A DNA stretch of 64,000 nt from Duganella sp. SG902 (GTDB lineage: Bacteria > Pseudomonadota > Gammaproteobacteria > Burkholderiales > Burkholderiaceae_D). The notes under the pieces are model-generated. The model was not told the DNA's origin and searched no databases. It saw nothing but the letters and a program-made list of their open reading frames with translations. The position numbers and the translations under genes are program-made. The stretch covers positions 210,525 through 274,524 of the forward strand of contig NZ_JABMJK010000010.1 of NCBI RefSeq assembly GCF_013376005.1, in the 5' to 3' direction. How positions within the stretch are numbered: the first letter of the stretch is position 1; each line of letters opens with the position of its first letter. This document shows positions 1-7,632 of this stretch, piece after piece.

Positions 1-54
1 GCCAAGGGCGAGGACGAATACGCGGCGTTGAGGGCGGCCGGCAGCGAGGGTTAG
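1..54 (+). CDS. C-terminal fragment of a protein running in from the left edge
   Basis: The first reading frame from base 1 is open and ends at a TAG at 52-54, giving a 17-residue tail (AKGEDEYAALRAAGSEG). Its codon use is GC-rich, as expected for a coding region here. It ends six bases before the convergent gene at 60-500. Nothing in this short tail identifies a family. That it is coding at all is an inference from the open frame and the gene-dense context. Confidence 0.4.
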   Translation, partial: AKGEDEYAALRAAGSEG

Positions 55-59
55 GCGGC

Positions 60-500
60 TTACTTGCCCTTGCGCGAGGACCAATGGATGTGCACGATCA
101 CCCAGCTGTCGCCCTGTTGCTCCAGCAGCGCCGTTTCGGTGCCGAACAGGTGGACAGGCTTGCCCTTGAAGGTGCCTGTGGTCTCGCTTTCCTGCATGAC
201 CACCGCCAGCTTGCCCTCGACACGCTCGCTTTGCTTGAGGATTTTGTTTTTCGTGGCCTTGGCGAACTCGATATCGGACTTGAGGTGGTGTCCCACGTAT
301 TCGTCGCGCGAGCGTTCAACGTAGCCGGACTCGTAAATCTGGATGCCGGGGCTCAGCAGCGCGCTGGCCTGTTCGGACTTCCCGGCCGCCAGCGCCTCAT
401 GGAACTGCGCCAGCGTCTCGGTTGGCGATGCCGCCAGCACCGGCGCGGATAAAATAGACAGGGAAAACAGCAGGACAGGCAAACGCACGGGGAACTCCAA
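60..500 (-). CDS. Exported NTF2-like (SnoaL/DUF4440-type) small protein
   Basis: This 146-residue protein starts with a clear signal peptide (about residues 1-23, ending PVLAAS), so it should be periplasmic. The mature part has the outline of the NTF2/SnoaL fold: an N-terminal helix (TETLAQFHEALAAGK), a middle section, then paired beta strands ending in WVIVHIHWSSR, the usual last strand of DUF4440-type domains. Proteins of this fold act as small ligand-binding or isomerase-like domains, and many have no assigned role. It faces the copper operon across the 501-680 intergenic region. A role in metal stress is possible only from position. I see no metal-binding cluster in it. Confidence 0.7.
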   Translation of the reverse strand: MEFPVRLPVLLFSLSILSAPVLAASPTETLAQFHEALAAGKSEQASALLSPGIQIYESGYVERSRDEYVGHHLKSDIEFAKATKNKILKQSERVEGKLAVVMQESETTGTFKGKPVHLFGTETALLEQQGDSWVIVHIHWSSRKGK

Positions 501-593
501 TCGTGGATAAGTGTAAAAGAGCTGCGATTAAATCAGCCGGCGACACCCAAGGCAAGGCTGTTGCACATTACGACACGCTCTGCAATATTCCGC

Positions 594-624
594 TTGACCT
601 TCCTGTGGTGGGAAGGTGTACGCT
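594..624 (+). promoter_or_regulatory. CueR/MerR-type copper-responsive promoter
   Basis: A -35 hexamer TTGACC (594-599) and a -10-like TACGCT (619-624) are separated by 19 bp, the over-long spacing typical of promoters activated by MerR-family regulators. Inside the spacer is a perfect inverted repeat, ACCTTCC (597-603) and GGAAGGT (611-617), with a 7-bp centre. This matches the known CueR/CopR operator pattern. It lies 57 bp upstream of the first gene of the copper operon and points toward it. No cueR gene is in the window, so the regulator would have to be encoded elsewhere. Confidence 0.82.
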
Positions 625-680
625 ATCAAAAAACGTAAAGTTGGCGTTCCTGAAACGCCTGCGGTAATATTCTCAGCCTT

Positions 681-1043
681 ATGCGCCTTTTTGTCCGTTA
701 TCTGCTGTGGCTCCTCATTGCAGCCCTCCCTTTGCAGGGAGTGATGGCTGCCGCCATGGCGTGTCAGGAAGGTGCGCGCCAGGCGGGCATGTCGTCCCAC
801 CAGGCCGCCGACCAGACCGCGCAAGCGGAATCCCATTGCGGCGGCGAGGAGTCCCAGCCAGCCAGTCCGCATGGCAAGTGCAGCCAGTGCGCCAGCTGCT
901 GCATCGGCGCCGCCGCGCCGCCGGCCGTGACGATGCCGGTCACGCTGGCCCACAGTTCCAGCACCGCCGTGGCCTGGCTCGAGCCGGCAATGACGGCCTA
1001 TTTCCCATCCGGGCTTGAACGCCCGCCCCGCCAGTCCCGCTGA
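681..1043 (+). CDS. Small exported Cys/His-rich protein at the head of the copper operon
   Basis: The 120-residue protein has an N-terminal signal peptide (LLWLLIAALPLQGVMAAAMA). The mature part is rich in Met, His and Cys, including SHCGG near residue 52 and HGKCSQCASCC near residues 65-75, which could bind copper. It is the first gene after the CueR-type promoter and ends 75 bp before the TolC-like gene. Its signal peptide, Cys cluster and C-terminal GLERPPR are shared with the protein at 5636-6010, so the two look like paralogues flanking the operon. I cannot name a family. A periplasmic copper sensor or scavenger is an inference. No strong ribosome binding site precedes the ATG. Confidence 0.65.
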   Translation: MRLFVRYLLWLLIAALPLQGVMAAAMACQEGARQAGMSSHQAADQTAQAESHCGGEESQPASPHGKCSQCASCCIGAAAPPAVTMPVTLAHSSSTAVAWLEPAMTAYFPSGLERPPRQSR

Positions 1044-1117
1044 CAGGCCGTCGCCGCCTGTGATCCGCTTGTCGCGGGCAGCCATGCCCGCGTATCCCGT
1101 CTATTTCAAGGAATATC

Positions 1118-2572
1118 ATGAAACGCTTACGCCTGCCGCTGACGGCAGTGGCAAGCGCGCCGATGGTCGTTCGCGCACAGGCCGGGCCTGTGCCGGATGA
1201 CGGCGCCGCGCCGCCGCCCGAACGCCTATCCACCCGGCCCGCGCTGGTCCGCACCGCAACCGCCTTGGGCGCCATGCTTTTAGCAGGCTGCGCCAGCCTG
1301 TCCGGCGACGCTGGCCTCAACGATGTGGCGGCGCTGACCCAGGGCAGGGTGGGGCAGCCAGTCCAGTTCAACAAGGAGCCCAGCAGCCCGACCGTTGAGC
1401 AACTGCTGTCCCGGCCCCTGACCGCCGACTCCGCCGTGCAAATCGCGCTGCTCAACAGCCCGGCGCTGAAGGCCTCTTTCGCCGAACTCGGCGTGGCCGA
1501 GGCCGATTTCGTCCAGGCCGGCCGCGTGCGCAATCCCGGCTTCAGCTTCAGCCGCGTGCGCGGCGGCGGCGAAAGTGAAATCGATCGCGGCGTCATGTTC
1601 GACATCGCCGGCCTGCTGACGCTGCCGACCCGCTCCCGTATCGAGCGAGGCCGCTACGAACAAGCCAAGCTGCAGGCGGCGGCGCAAGCCGTGCAGCTGG
1701 CGGCCGACACCCGGCGCGCCTATTTCATGGCGGTGGCGGGGGTCCAATCTGCAACCTTCGCCGAGCAGGTGCGGGGCGCGGCGGAAGCCGGCGCGCAACT
1801 GGCCGAACGCATGGCCAAGGCTGGCAACTGGAGCAAGCTGGACGAGGCACGCGAGCGGGCCTTTTATCAGGACGCCGTCACCCAGCTGGCGCGCACGCGC
1901 CACGAGGCGACCGCCAGCCGCGAGCGGCTGATCCGCCTGCTGGGCCTGCAGGACAAACAGCAGCTCACCTTGCCCGACCGTTTACCGGACCTGCCGGCGC
2001 AACCGCAGGAAATGGAGAACGCCGAAGCGACCGCGCTGTCGCAGCGCCTCGACGTGCTGATCGCGCGGCGCGACAGCGAGGCCACCGCATCGGCGCTGGG
2101 CCTGACCAAGGCCACCGCCTTCGTCAACGTGCTGGACGCCGGCTACGCCAACAAGAGCAGCAGCGGGCAGCCGCGCGAGAACGGCTATGAAGTGTCGCTG
2201 GAACTGCCGCTCTTCGACTGGGGCGGCGCCAAGGTCGCGCGCGCCGAGGCGCTCTACATGCAGTCGGTGCACCGCACCGCCGACGTCGCCGTGCGGGCGC
2301 GTTCCGAGGTGCGCGAGGCCTACTCGGCCTACCGCAGCACCTACGACATCGCGCGCCACTACCGCGACGAGGTGGTGCCGCTGCGCAAAAAGATCTCCGA
2401 CGAAGTCCTGCTGCGCTACAACGGCATGCTGGCCAGCGTGTTCGAGCTGCTGGCCGATTCGCGCGAGCAGCTGAACAGCGTCAACACCGCCATCGAAACG
2501 CAGCGCGATTTCTGGATCGCCGACACCACGCTGCAGCACGCCATCCATGGCGGCAGCAATACCAAGGATTAA
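1118..2572 (+). CDS. TolC-family outer-membrane efflux lipoprotein
   Basis: This 484-residue protein has the two-fold repeated coiled-coil and beta-strand organisation of TolC/OprM-type channels: long helical stretches around residues 160-290 and again around 370-470, with a barrel segment like YEVSLELPLFDWGGAKVARA near residue 355-375. Such proteins form the outer-membrane exit duct for metal or drug efflux. The ATG at 1118 has an AAGGA site five bases upstream. A lipobox LLAGC lies unusually far in, at about residues 53-57, after a Pro/Ala-rich stretch that looks inserted into the signal peptide. It lies four bases before the multicopper oxidase gene. No RND or membrane-fusion partner is in the window. 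It could hand copper outward with the oxidase and CusF-like protein. Confidence 0.88.
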   Translation: MKRLRLPLTAVASAPMVVRAQAGPVPDDGAAPPPERLSTRPALVRTATALGAMLLAGCASLSGDAGLNDVAALTQGRVGQPVQFNKEPSSPTVEQLLSRPLTADSAVQIALLNSPALKASFAELGVAEADFVQAGRVRNPGFSFSRVRGGGESEIDRGVMFDIAGLLTLPTRSRIERGRYEQAKLQAAAQAVQLAADTRRAYFMAVAGVQSATFAEQVRGAAEAGAQLAERMAKAGNWSKLDEARERAFYQDAVTQLARTRHEATASRERLIRLLGLQDKQQLTLPDRLPDLPAQPQEMENAEATALSQRLDVLIARRDSEATASALGLTKATAFVNVLDAGYANKSSSGQPRENGYEVSLELPLFDWGGAKVARAEALYMQSVHRTADVAVRARSEVREAYSAYRSTYDIARHYRDEVVPLRKKISDEVLLRYNGMLASVFELLADSREQLNSVNTAIETQRDFWIADTTLQHAIHGGSNTKD

Positions 2573-2575
2573 GCC

Positions 2576-3967
2576 ATGATTACACGCAGAGACTTTTTCA
2601 AGGGCGCCGGCGCTGTCGCCGTCAGCGCGGCGGCGGTCAGCAAGGCGGCCGCCGCCGGTTTGCCGGAAGCGGTCACCATGAGCAGCGCCGCCACCCAGGT
2701 GCCGCCGCCGCCGCCCAACGGCCGCCCGTTCAACCCGGTGGTGACGCTGAACGGCTGGTCGCTGCCATGGCGCATGAACAAAGGCGTCAAGGAATTCCAT
2801 CTGGTCGCCGAGCCGGTGGTGCGCGAACTGGCGCCCGGCATGAAAGCCAATCTGTGGGGCTACAACGGCCAGTCGCCGGGCCCGACCATCGAAGTGGTGG
2901 AGGGCGACCGCGTGCGCATCTTCGTCACCAACAGGCTGCCGGAGCAAACCAGCGTGCACTGGCACGGCCAGCGCCTGCCCAACGGCATGGATGGCGTCAC
3001 CGGGCTGACCCAGCCCGGCATCGCGCCCGGCAAGACCTTCGTCTACGAATTCGAGGCCAAGCGTCCCGGCACCTTTATGTACCACCCGCACGCCGACGAA
3101 ATGGTGCAGATGGCGATGGGCATGATGGGCTTCTGGGTCACGCACCCGAAAGATCCATCGCTGCACGCGGTCGATCGCGACTTCGTGTTCCTGCTCAACG
3201 CCTATGACGTGGAGCCGGGCAGCTACACGCCGAAGACCAACACCATGCTGGACTTCAATCTCTGGACCTTCAACAGCCGCGTGTTTCCCGGCATCGACGC
3301 CATGCCGGTGCGGCAGGGCGACAAGGTCCGTATCCGCGTCGGCAACCTGACCATGACCAATCACCCCATCCATTTGCACGGGCACGAGTTCGTTGTCACC
3401 GGCACCGATGGCGGATGGACGCCGCCGGCCGCGCGCTGGCCGGAGGTGACCACCGACGTCGCGGTGGGGCAGATGCGCGCCATCGAGTTCGTCGCCACCG
3501 CCCCGGGCGACTGGGCCTTCCACTGCCACAAATCCCATCACACGATGAACGCGATGGGGCATGACGTCCCGACCATGATCGGCGTCGACCACAGCGGCGT
3601 GGCCGAGAAGATCAACAAGATCGTCCCGGACTACATGGTCATGGGCGACAAGGGCGGTTCGATGGGCGGCATGGAGATGCCACTGCCCGAAAATACGCTG
3701 CCGATGATGATGGGCGAGGGGCCCTTCGGCGGCGTGGAAATGGGCGGCATGTTCACCGTCCTGAAGGTGCGCAAGGACCAGAAGCCGGGCGACTACACCG
3801 ATCCGGGCTGGTACAAGCATCCGGCCGGCACCGTGGCATACGAGTGGACCGGCGCGCTGCCAGAACCGGCGCGCAGCAGCAACGCCGGCGGCCAGTCGAT
3901 GCCGGCCGTGAACAAGCCCAATGTCGAAATGACGGTACGCAAGCCGTCCGGACATAGCGGACATTAA
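2576..3967 (+). CDS. Tat-exported multicopper oxidase (copper tolerance)
   Basis: This 463-residue protein starts with a twin-arginine signal (RRDFFK at residues 4-9, then an Ala-rich stretch). All four copper-binding motifs are present: HWHG at 128-131, YHPHADEM near 165, HPIHLHGHEF near 263, and HCHKSHHTMNAM at 316-327, which supplies the type 1 site with a Met axial ligand. Multicopper oxidases of this kind oxidise Cu(I) to the less toxic Cu(II) in the periplasm. The C-terminal 80 residues are Met-rich (GSMGGMEM, PMMMGEG), as in copper-tolerance oxidases of the CopA/CueO type. It sits in the CueR-controlled operon between the TolC-like channel and the CusF-like chaperone. Confidence 0.93.
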   Translation: MITRRDFFKGAGAVAVSAAAVSKAAAAGLPEAVTMSSAATQVPPPPPNGRPFNPVVTLNGWSLPWRMNKGVKEFHLVAEPVVRELAPGMKANLWGYNGQSPGPTIEVVEGDRVRIFVTNRLPEQTSVHWHGQRLPNGMDGVTGLTQPGIAPGKTFVYEFEAKRPGTFMYHPHADEMVQMAMGMMGFWVTHPKDPSLHAVDRDFVFLLNAYDVEPGSYTPKTNTMLDFNLWTFNSRVFPGIDAMPVRQGDKVRIRVGNLTMTNHPIHLHGHEFVVTGTDGGWTPPAARWPEVTTDVAVGQMRAIEFVATAPGDWAFHCHKSHHTMNAMGHDVPTMIGVDHSGVAEKINKIVPDYMVMGDKGGSMGGMEMPLPENTLPMMMGEGPFGGVEMGGMFTVLKVRKDQKPGDYTDPGWYKHPAGTVAYEWTGALPEPARSSNAGGQSMPAVNKPNVEMTVRKPSGHSGH

Positions 3968-3992
3968 TCCATCTCTCACTCAAGGAAATAAT

Positions 3993-4283
3993 ATGAAAGC
4001 TCTGAAACACATCATCCTGGCCGCCATCATCGGCATGTCCGCCGGCGCTCACGCCCAGACCGCGTTGAGCGACGGCGAGATCAAGAAAGTCGACAAGGCC
4101 GCCGGCAAACTCACCATCAAGCACGGCGAGTTGAAAAACCTGGACATGCCCGGCATGACCATGGTCTTCAAAGCCGGGGACGCGGCCATGCTCGACAGCG
4201 TCAAAGAGGGCGACAAGGTCCGCTTCGCCGCCGAGAAGGTCAACGGCGCGCTGACCGTCACCACCATCGAAACCGCAAAATAA
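3993..4283 (+). CDS. CusF-like periplasmic copper-binding protein
   Basis: This 96-residue protein has a signal peptide (residues 1-21, cleaved after AHA) and a small beta-barrel domain of the CusF_Ec type. The characteristic segment is IKHGELKNLDMPGMTMVF, with a His and three Met residues that would hold Cu(I). The Trp that caps the metal in Escherichia coli CusF is replaced by Met in the DMPGMTM motif, which is common in stand-alone homologues. It likely passes copper to the neighbouring oxidase or export channel. A GGAA site lies just before the ATG. It is cotranscribed with the oxidase (25-bp gap). Confidence 0.9.
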   Translation: MKALKHIILAAIIGMSAGAHAQTALSDGEIKKVDKAAGKLTIKHGELKNLDMPGMTMVFKAGDAAMLDSVKEGDKVRFAAEKVNGALTVTTIETAK

Positions 4284-4302
4284 GCCGGCCAGGAGAGAAA
4301 CA

Positions 4303-4671
4303 ATGAACCCATTACGCACCCTTATCGCAGCCGGCGCCATGGCGGCGGCGATCGTCGCCAGCCCGTTCGCGGCGGCGCATGCCAGCCTGAAGAGCGCCAA
4401 TCCTGAAGCGGGCGCCACCCTGGCCGCCGCGCCAAAGGAAATTGTTCTGACTTTCAACGAGAAGATCGAGGAGGCGTTCAGCACGATCACCCTGACGGAC
4501 AGCCAGGGCAAGCCCGTCGCGACCGACAAGGCCAAGGTCGACGCGACCAACCCGGCAATTCTGCGGCTCGCCGCGCCCGCCCTGGCCGCCGGCTCCTATA
4601 GCGTCGCCTGGGCCGTCGCCGGCCATGACGGCCACCGTCGCAAGGGCGAATTCAAGTTCACGGTGAAGTGA
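4303..4671 (+). CDS. copC: CopC copper resistance protein (periplasmic copper carrier)
   Basis: This 122-residue protein has a signal peptide ending AAAHA. The His of the mature N-terminus (HASLKSANPEAGA) is the hallmark Cu(II) ligand of CopC. The beta-sandwich motifs KEIVLTFNEKIE and YSVAWAVAGHDGHRRKGEFKF follow, and their His residues complete the copper site. CopC binds periplasmic copper and partners with the membrane protein CopD. Its stop codon overlaps the start of the CopD gene (TGATG), so the two are translationally coupled. A GGAGAG site precedes the ATG. Confidence 0.93.
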   Translation: MNPLRTLIAAGAMAAAIVASPFAAAHASLKSANPEAGATLAAAPKEIVLTFNEKIEEAFSTITLTDSQGKPVATDKAKVDATNPAILRLAAPALAAGSYSVAWAVAGHDGHRRKGEFKFTVK

Positions 4672-5570
4672 TGGATGTTGTTTCGCTGCTTCAGGTCGGC
4701 TCGGCGCTGCTGCTTAACGCTGGCTTCGCCTGGCTGCTCGGTTCCTGGCTTGCACGCCGCTGGATGAGGGCGTCCGCAGTGCCGCCCGGCCGTTACGAGC
4801 CGGCGTTGCGCAAGCTGGACTTGTGGGCCGCGGGACCCGGCGCCGTCAGCAGTGCCGGCGCGCTGCTGGCGGCGACGGCGGTGATGGGCGGCGTCGGGCT
4901 CAGGGAAGCATGCCCCATGCTGTGGATGATGATTTCCAGCACGGACTATGGCCACGCCGGCATCATCACCGTGCTGGCGATGAGCGCGCTGTTCGTGCTC
5001 CGCCTGTCCGGGAGCGGTCGGCGGGCTGCCGAGCCAGTCGCATTGCTTGCCTTGGCTATCTTCGCCATCACCCGAGCGTCCATGGGCCACGCGGGCGAGG
5101 AAGGGCTGTGGACCGTCACGCTGGCTGCTGAAGCGATCCACCTGCTGGCGATCGGCGTGTGGACCGGCGCTGTGCTGGTATCTGCATGGCATGTGCTGCA
5201 TCCTTCCGTGATCGGCGGCGCCAGCGGGCAGGCAACCGACCGCTACCTGCATCAAATGTCGCAAGCAGCGATGGTTGCGGTCATCGCGATCGCCATCACG
5301 GGCGTCTATAGTGGTTGGCACCGTGTCGGGTCGCCTGAACATCTGGCGCACACGACATACGGAATCACCTTGCTGGCAAAAGTAGCGCTGGTGTCCGTGG
5401 CGATCGCGCTGGGCGGCTACAACAAATATAGAGGACTGCCAGCGGCGGGGCGTTCGGCGGCGGGCGTGCGTCTGGCCAGGGCGGTGCTGCAGATTGAAAG
5501 CTTCGTGCTGTTCGGCGTCCTGCTGGCCGCAGCCGTTCTGACAGCTCAACAGCCGCCGGCCGCGATGTGA
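4671..5570 (+). CDS. copD: CopD inner-membrane copper resistance protein
   Basis: This 299-residue protein is polytopic, with about eight hydrophobic segments spread from residue 5 to 295. The Trp/His-containing segments (HLLAIGVWTGAVLVSAWHV near residue 160 and GVYSGWHRVGSPEHLAHTTYG near 215) are typical of the CopD family. CopD works with CopC in moving copper across the inner membrane. In many organisms the pair imports copper for cuproenzymes. I chose the ATG at 4671 because it overlaps the copC stop; a GTG one codon earlier is less likely. The operon probably ends here or continues into the next small gene after 65 bp. Confidence 0.88.
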   Translation: MDVVSLLQVGSALLLNAGFAWLLGSWLARRWMRASAVPPGRYEPALRKLDLWAAGPGAVSSAGALLAATAVMGGVGLREACPMLWMMISSTDYGHAGIITVLAMSALFVLRLSGSGRRAAEPVALLALAIFAITRASMGHAGEEGLWTVTLAAEAIHLLAIGVWTGAVLVSAWHVLHPSVIGGASGQATDRYLHQMSQAAMVAVIAIAITGVYSGWHRVGSPEHLAHTTYGITLLAKVALVSVAIALGGYNKYRGLPAAGRSAAGVRLARAVLQIESFVLFGVLLAAAVLTAQQPPAAM

Positions 5571-5635
5571 GATGCGTATCTTTTCTTAGCAGTATCGTAC
5601 GAATAAGGATATGCGTTTAATGCTACCTTGCCGGC

Positions 5636-6010
5636 ATGAACACGCGCATCCTACAACTATGCCTGGTCTGGCTGCTGGCCATCAGCGTACCCTTGCAGGG
5701 CTTCGCCGCGATGGCGAAGCCCTGCTGTTGGAAGCTGGCGCCCGCCGTGTCGTCAACAGCCGCGCCGCCGGGCGCCGACGCCCAAGACAAGTGTCATGAA
5801 GAGGCCATCGCTCACGCCACGCGGTCTCATACCAAATCCCCATGCGCGTACTGCTGCGCCATCGGCGTAGTTGGTGCTCGGGCCCATGCTCACGCTCTTG
5901 TCGTCGACTTCAGCACACCGTCGCCGGTGGAAGCTGTTCCCACATCGTTCATTAGCCATATCAGCCCCGGCCTTGAAAGACCGCCCAAGCGCCCCGGCTT
6001 TCTTTCCTGA
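5636..6010 (+). CDS. Small exported Cys-rich protein, paralogue of the 681-1043 product
   Basis: The 124-residue product has a signal peptide (LVWLLAISVPLQGFAAMA), then Cys pairs (KPCCWK, SPCAYCCAIG) and several His. Its C-terminus GLERPPKRPGFLS mirrors the GLERPPRQSR end of the protein at 681-1043. The pattern suggests two copies of one small periplasmic family placed before and after the cop genes. Its function is unknown; copper binding is inferred from Cys/His content and context. It lies 65 bp after copD and 39 bp before the copper-storage gene. Confidence 0.6.
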   Translation: MNTRILQLCLVWLLAISVPLQGFAAMAKPCCWKLAPAVSSTAAPPGADAQDKCHEEAIAHATRSHTKSPCAYCCAIGVVGARAHAHALVVDFSTPSPVEAVPTSFISHISPGLERPPKRPGFLS

Positions 6011-6049
6011 ATTTCCAAACATCGAGAATTTCACACGAAGGAGAACATC

Positions 6050-6385
6050 ATGGACGAAATGAACTTTCAAAGCTGTATCGACGCGTGTAACGCCTGCGCG
6101 GATGCCTGCGACTTTTGCGCGGGTGCATGTCTGAAGGAAGAGGACGTGAAAGCCATGGCCGGCTGCATCGCATCCGACCTGGATTGCGCTCAAATATGCA
6201 GGACCGCGGCTTCGATGATGGCGCGAGACAGTGCGCACGTCGCCGCGATTTGCCAGCTATGCGCAGACATTTGCCGGGCCTGCGCCGCGGAGTGCGGCAA
6301 GCACGAGATGGACCATTGCCAGCAGTGCGCGCTGGCATGCCGCAATTGTGCCGAGGAGTGTGAGCGCATGGCGGCCGGCGAGTAA
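6050..6385 (+). CDS. Four-helix-bundle copper-storage protein (Csp-like, cytosolic)
   Basis: This 111-residue protein contains 19 cysteines spaced three or four residues apart along predicted helices (CIDACNACADACDFC at the start, CALACRNCAEEC at the end). That is the arrangement of the Csp/DUF326 four-helix bundle, which stores many Cu(I) ions along its core. There is no signal peptide, so it resembles the cytosolic Csp3 form. A strong AAGGAG site lies eight bases before the ATG. It closes the plus-strand copper group and ends opposite the convergent chrA gene. Confidence 0.9.
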   Translation: MDEMNFQSCIDACNACADACDFCAGACLKEEDVKAMAGCIASDLDCAQICRTAASMMARDSAHVAAICQLCADICRACAAECGKHEMDHCQQCALACRNCAEECERMAAGE

Positions 6386-6401
6386 CCGCTGGCTTCCTGA
6401 A

Positions 6402-6433
6402 CGGGTCCCGCGCGCAGGGCGAAGCGGGACCCG
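6402..6433. terminator. Hairpin between convergent genes, possible bidirectional terminator
   Basis: A perfect 10-bp inverted repeat, CGGGTCCCGC (6402-6411) and GCGGGACCCG (6424-6433), with a 12-base loop sits in the short gap between the copper-storage gene and the convergent chrA. The stem is strong, but no clear T-tract follows on either strand, so intrinsic termination is plausible rather than certain. Confidence 0.55.
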
Positions 6434-6441
6434 ATGCCCGG

Positions 6442-7632
6442 CTAAAAGCCGCCCTTCATCAACGGATAAACCATCAGCCCCAACACGGCCGCGGCGGCGA
6501 CCACGACCGGCTCCTGCAGCTTCTTGAACTTCCAGAGCAAGGCGATCGTCACCACCGCGATGGCGGCCGTCGGCGGATCCACGATGGAGCGCTTGGCGAT
6601 CACGATGACCGACCCCGCAATGGCGCCCACGGCAGCGGCCGTGATGCCGTCGACAAACGCGACCACGCCTGGAAGCTTGCCGTACTTTTTAAAATAGGGC
6701 GCCGGGATGACGGTGAACAGATAGCACGGCAAGAAGGTCGCCAGCGCGGCCACCGTGGCTCCCGGAAGGCCGGCCACGAGGTAGCCGATAAAGCCCACCG
6801 TGATCACCACCGGCCCCGGCGTAATCATCGCCACCGCGACCGCATCCACGAACTGCTTGTCGTTGAGCCACTGATGTTCCGTGACAACGCCGCCATACAG
6901 GAAAGGGACGATGGCCAGCCCCGAGCCGAACACAAACGCGCCGGCCTTGGCGAAGAAAATCGCGATCTGGCCGAGCAGACCCAGATCGCTCGCGGACAAC
7001 CAGCCTCCCACGATGGGCAGCTGCGCGGCCGCCACCGCATTCAGGCCGGAAGGCTTGACCAGCCATTTTGGCGGCGCGCGCAAAATCCACACCAGCACAC
7101 CGGCGGCGATGAACAGCCAGGCGATCTCGGACTCGGTGATCACGGTCGATGCCGCCAGCACCAAATAAATCCCCCACAGCAGCTTGTCGCGGCCGACGCT
7201 CTTTTGCGTCAGCTTCCTGGCGCTCATCACGATGATGCCGATGACGGCGGCGCCCACGCCGTAAAACACCGCCTGCATCCACGGCAAGCCGCCGAACCGG
7301 ACATAGGCCCAGCCCAGCGCCACCACCATGAGAAACGACGGCACCACAAAAGCGATGCCGACCAGCGTCGCGCCCACAATCCGGTAATGCACGTAGCCGA
7401 GATAAATCGCCAGCTGCGCCGCCAGCGGGCCCGGGGCCAACTGCGCCAGCGCCATGCCTTCCTTGTAATCGGCCTCCGAAATCCAGCCATGCCGCTCGAC
7501 CAGATCGCGGTGCATATAGCCGGCAAGCGCGACCGGGCCGCCGAAGCCAAGCGTGCCGAGGCGCAGCATGTAGATCACCAGCTGCCACAGCGTGTAGGGC
7601 GGCGAGGCGAGGGTGGTTGGGTCGGTGTTCAT
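6442..7632 (-). CDS. chrA: ChrA chromate efflux transporter
   Basis: This 396-residue polytopic membrane protein belongs to the CHR superfamily in its long, two-domain form. The N-terminal signature LGTLGFGGPVALAGYMHRDLVE (near residues 25-46) and its echo in the second half (FFAKAGAFVFGSGLAIVPFLYGGVV, near 230) mark the two homologous halves. ChrA exports chromate from the cytoplasm, driven by the membrane potential. Its start overlaps the chrB stop by four bases (ATGA), so translation is coupled. The palindrome in front of chrB probably controls both genes. Confidence 0.93.
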   Translation of the reverse strand: MNTDPTTLASPPYTLWQLVIYMLRLGTLGFGGPVALAGYMHRDLVERHGWISEADYKEGMALAQLAPGPLAAQLAIYLGYVHYRIVGATLVGIAFVVPSFLMVVALGWAYVRFGGLPWMQAVFYGVGAAVIGIIVMSARKLTQKSVGRDKLLWGIYLVLAASTVITESEIAWLFIAAGVLVWILRAPPKWLVKPSGLNAVAAAQLPIVGGWLSASDLGLLGQIAIFFAKAGAFVFGSGLAIVPFLYGGVVTEHQWLNDKQFVDAVAVAMITPGPVVITVGFIGYLVAGLPGATVAALATFLPCYLFTVIPAPYFKKYGKLPGVVAFVDGITAAAVGAIAGSVIVIAKRSIVDPPTAAIAVVTIALLWKFKKLQEPVVVAAAAVLGLMVYPLMKGGF

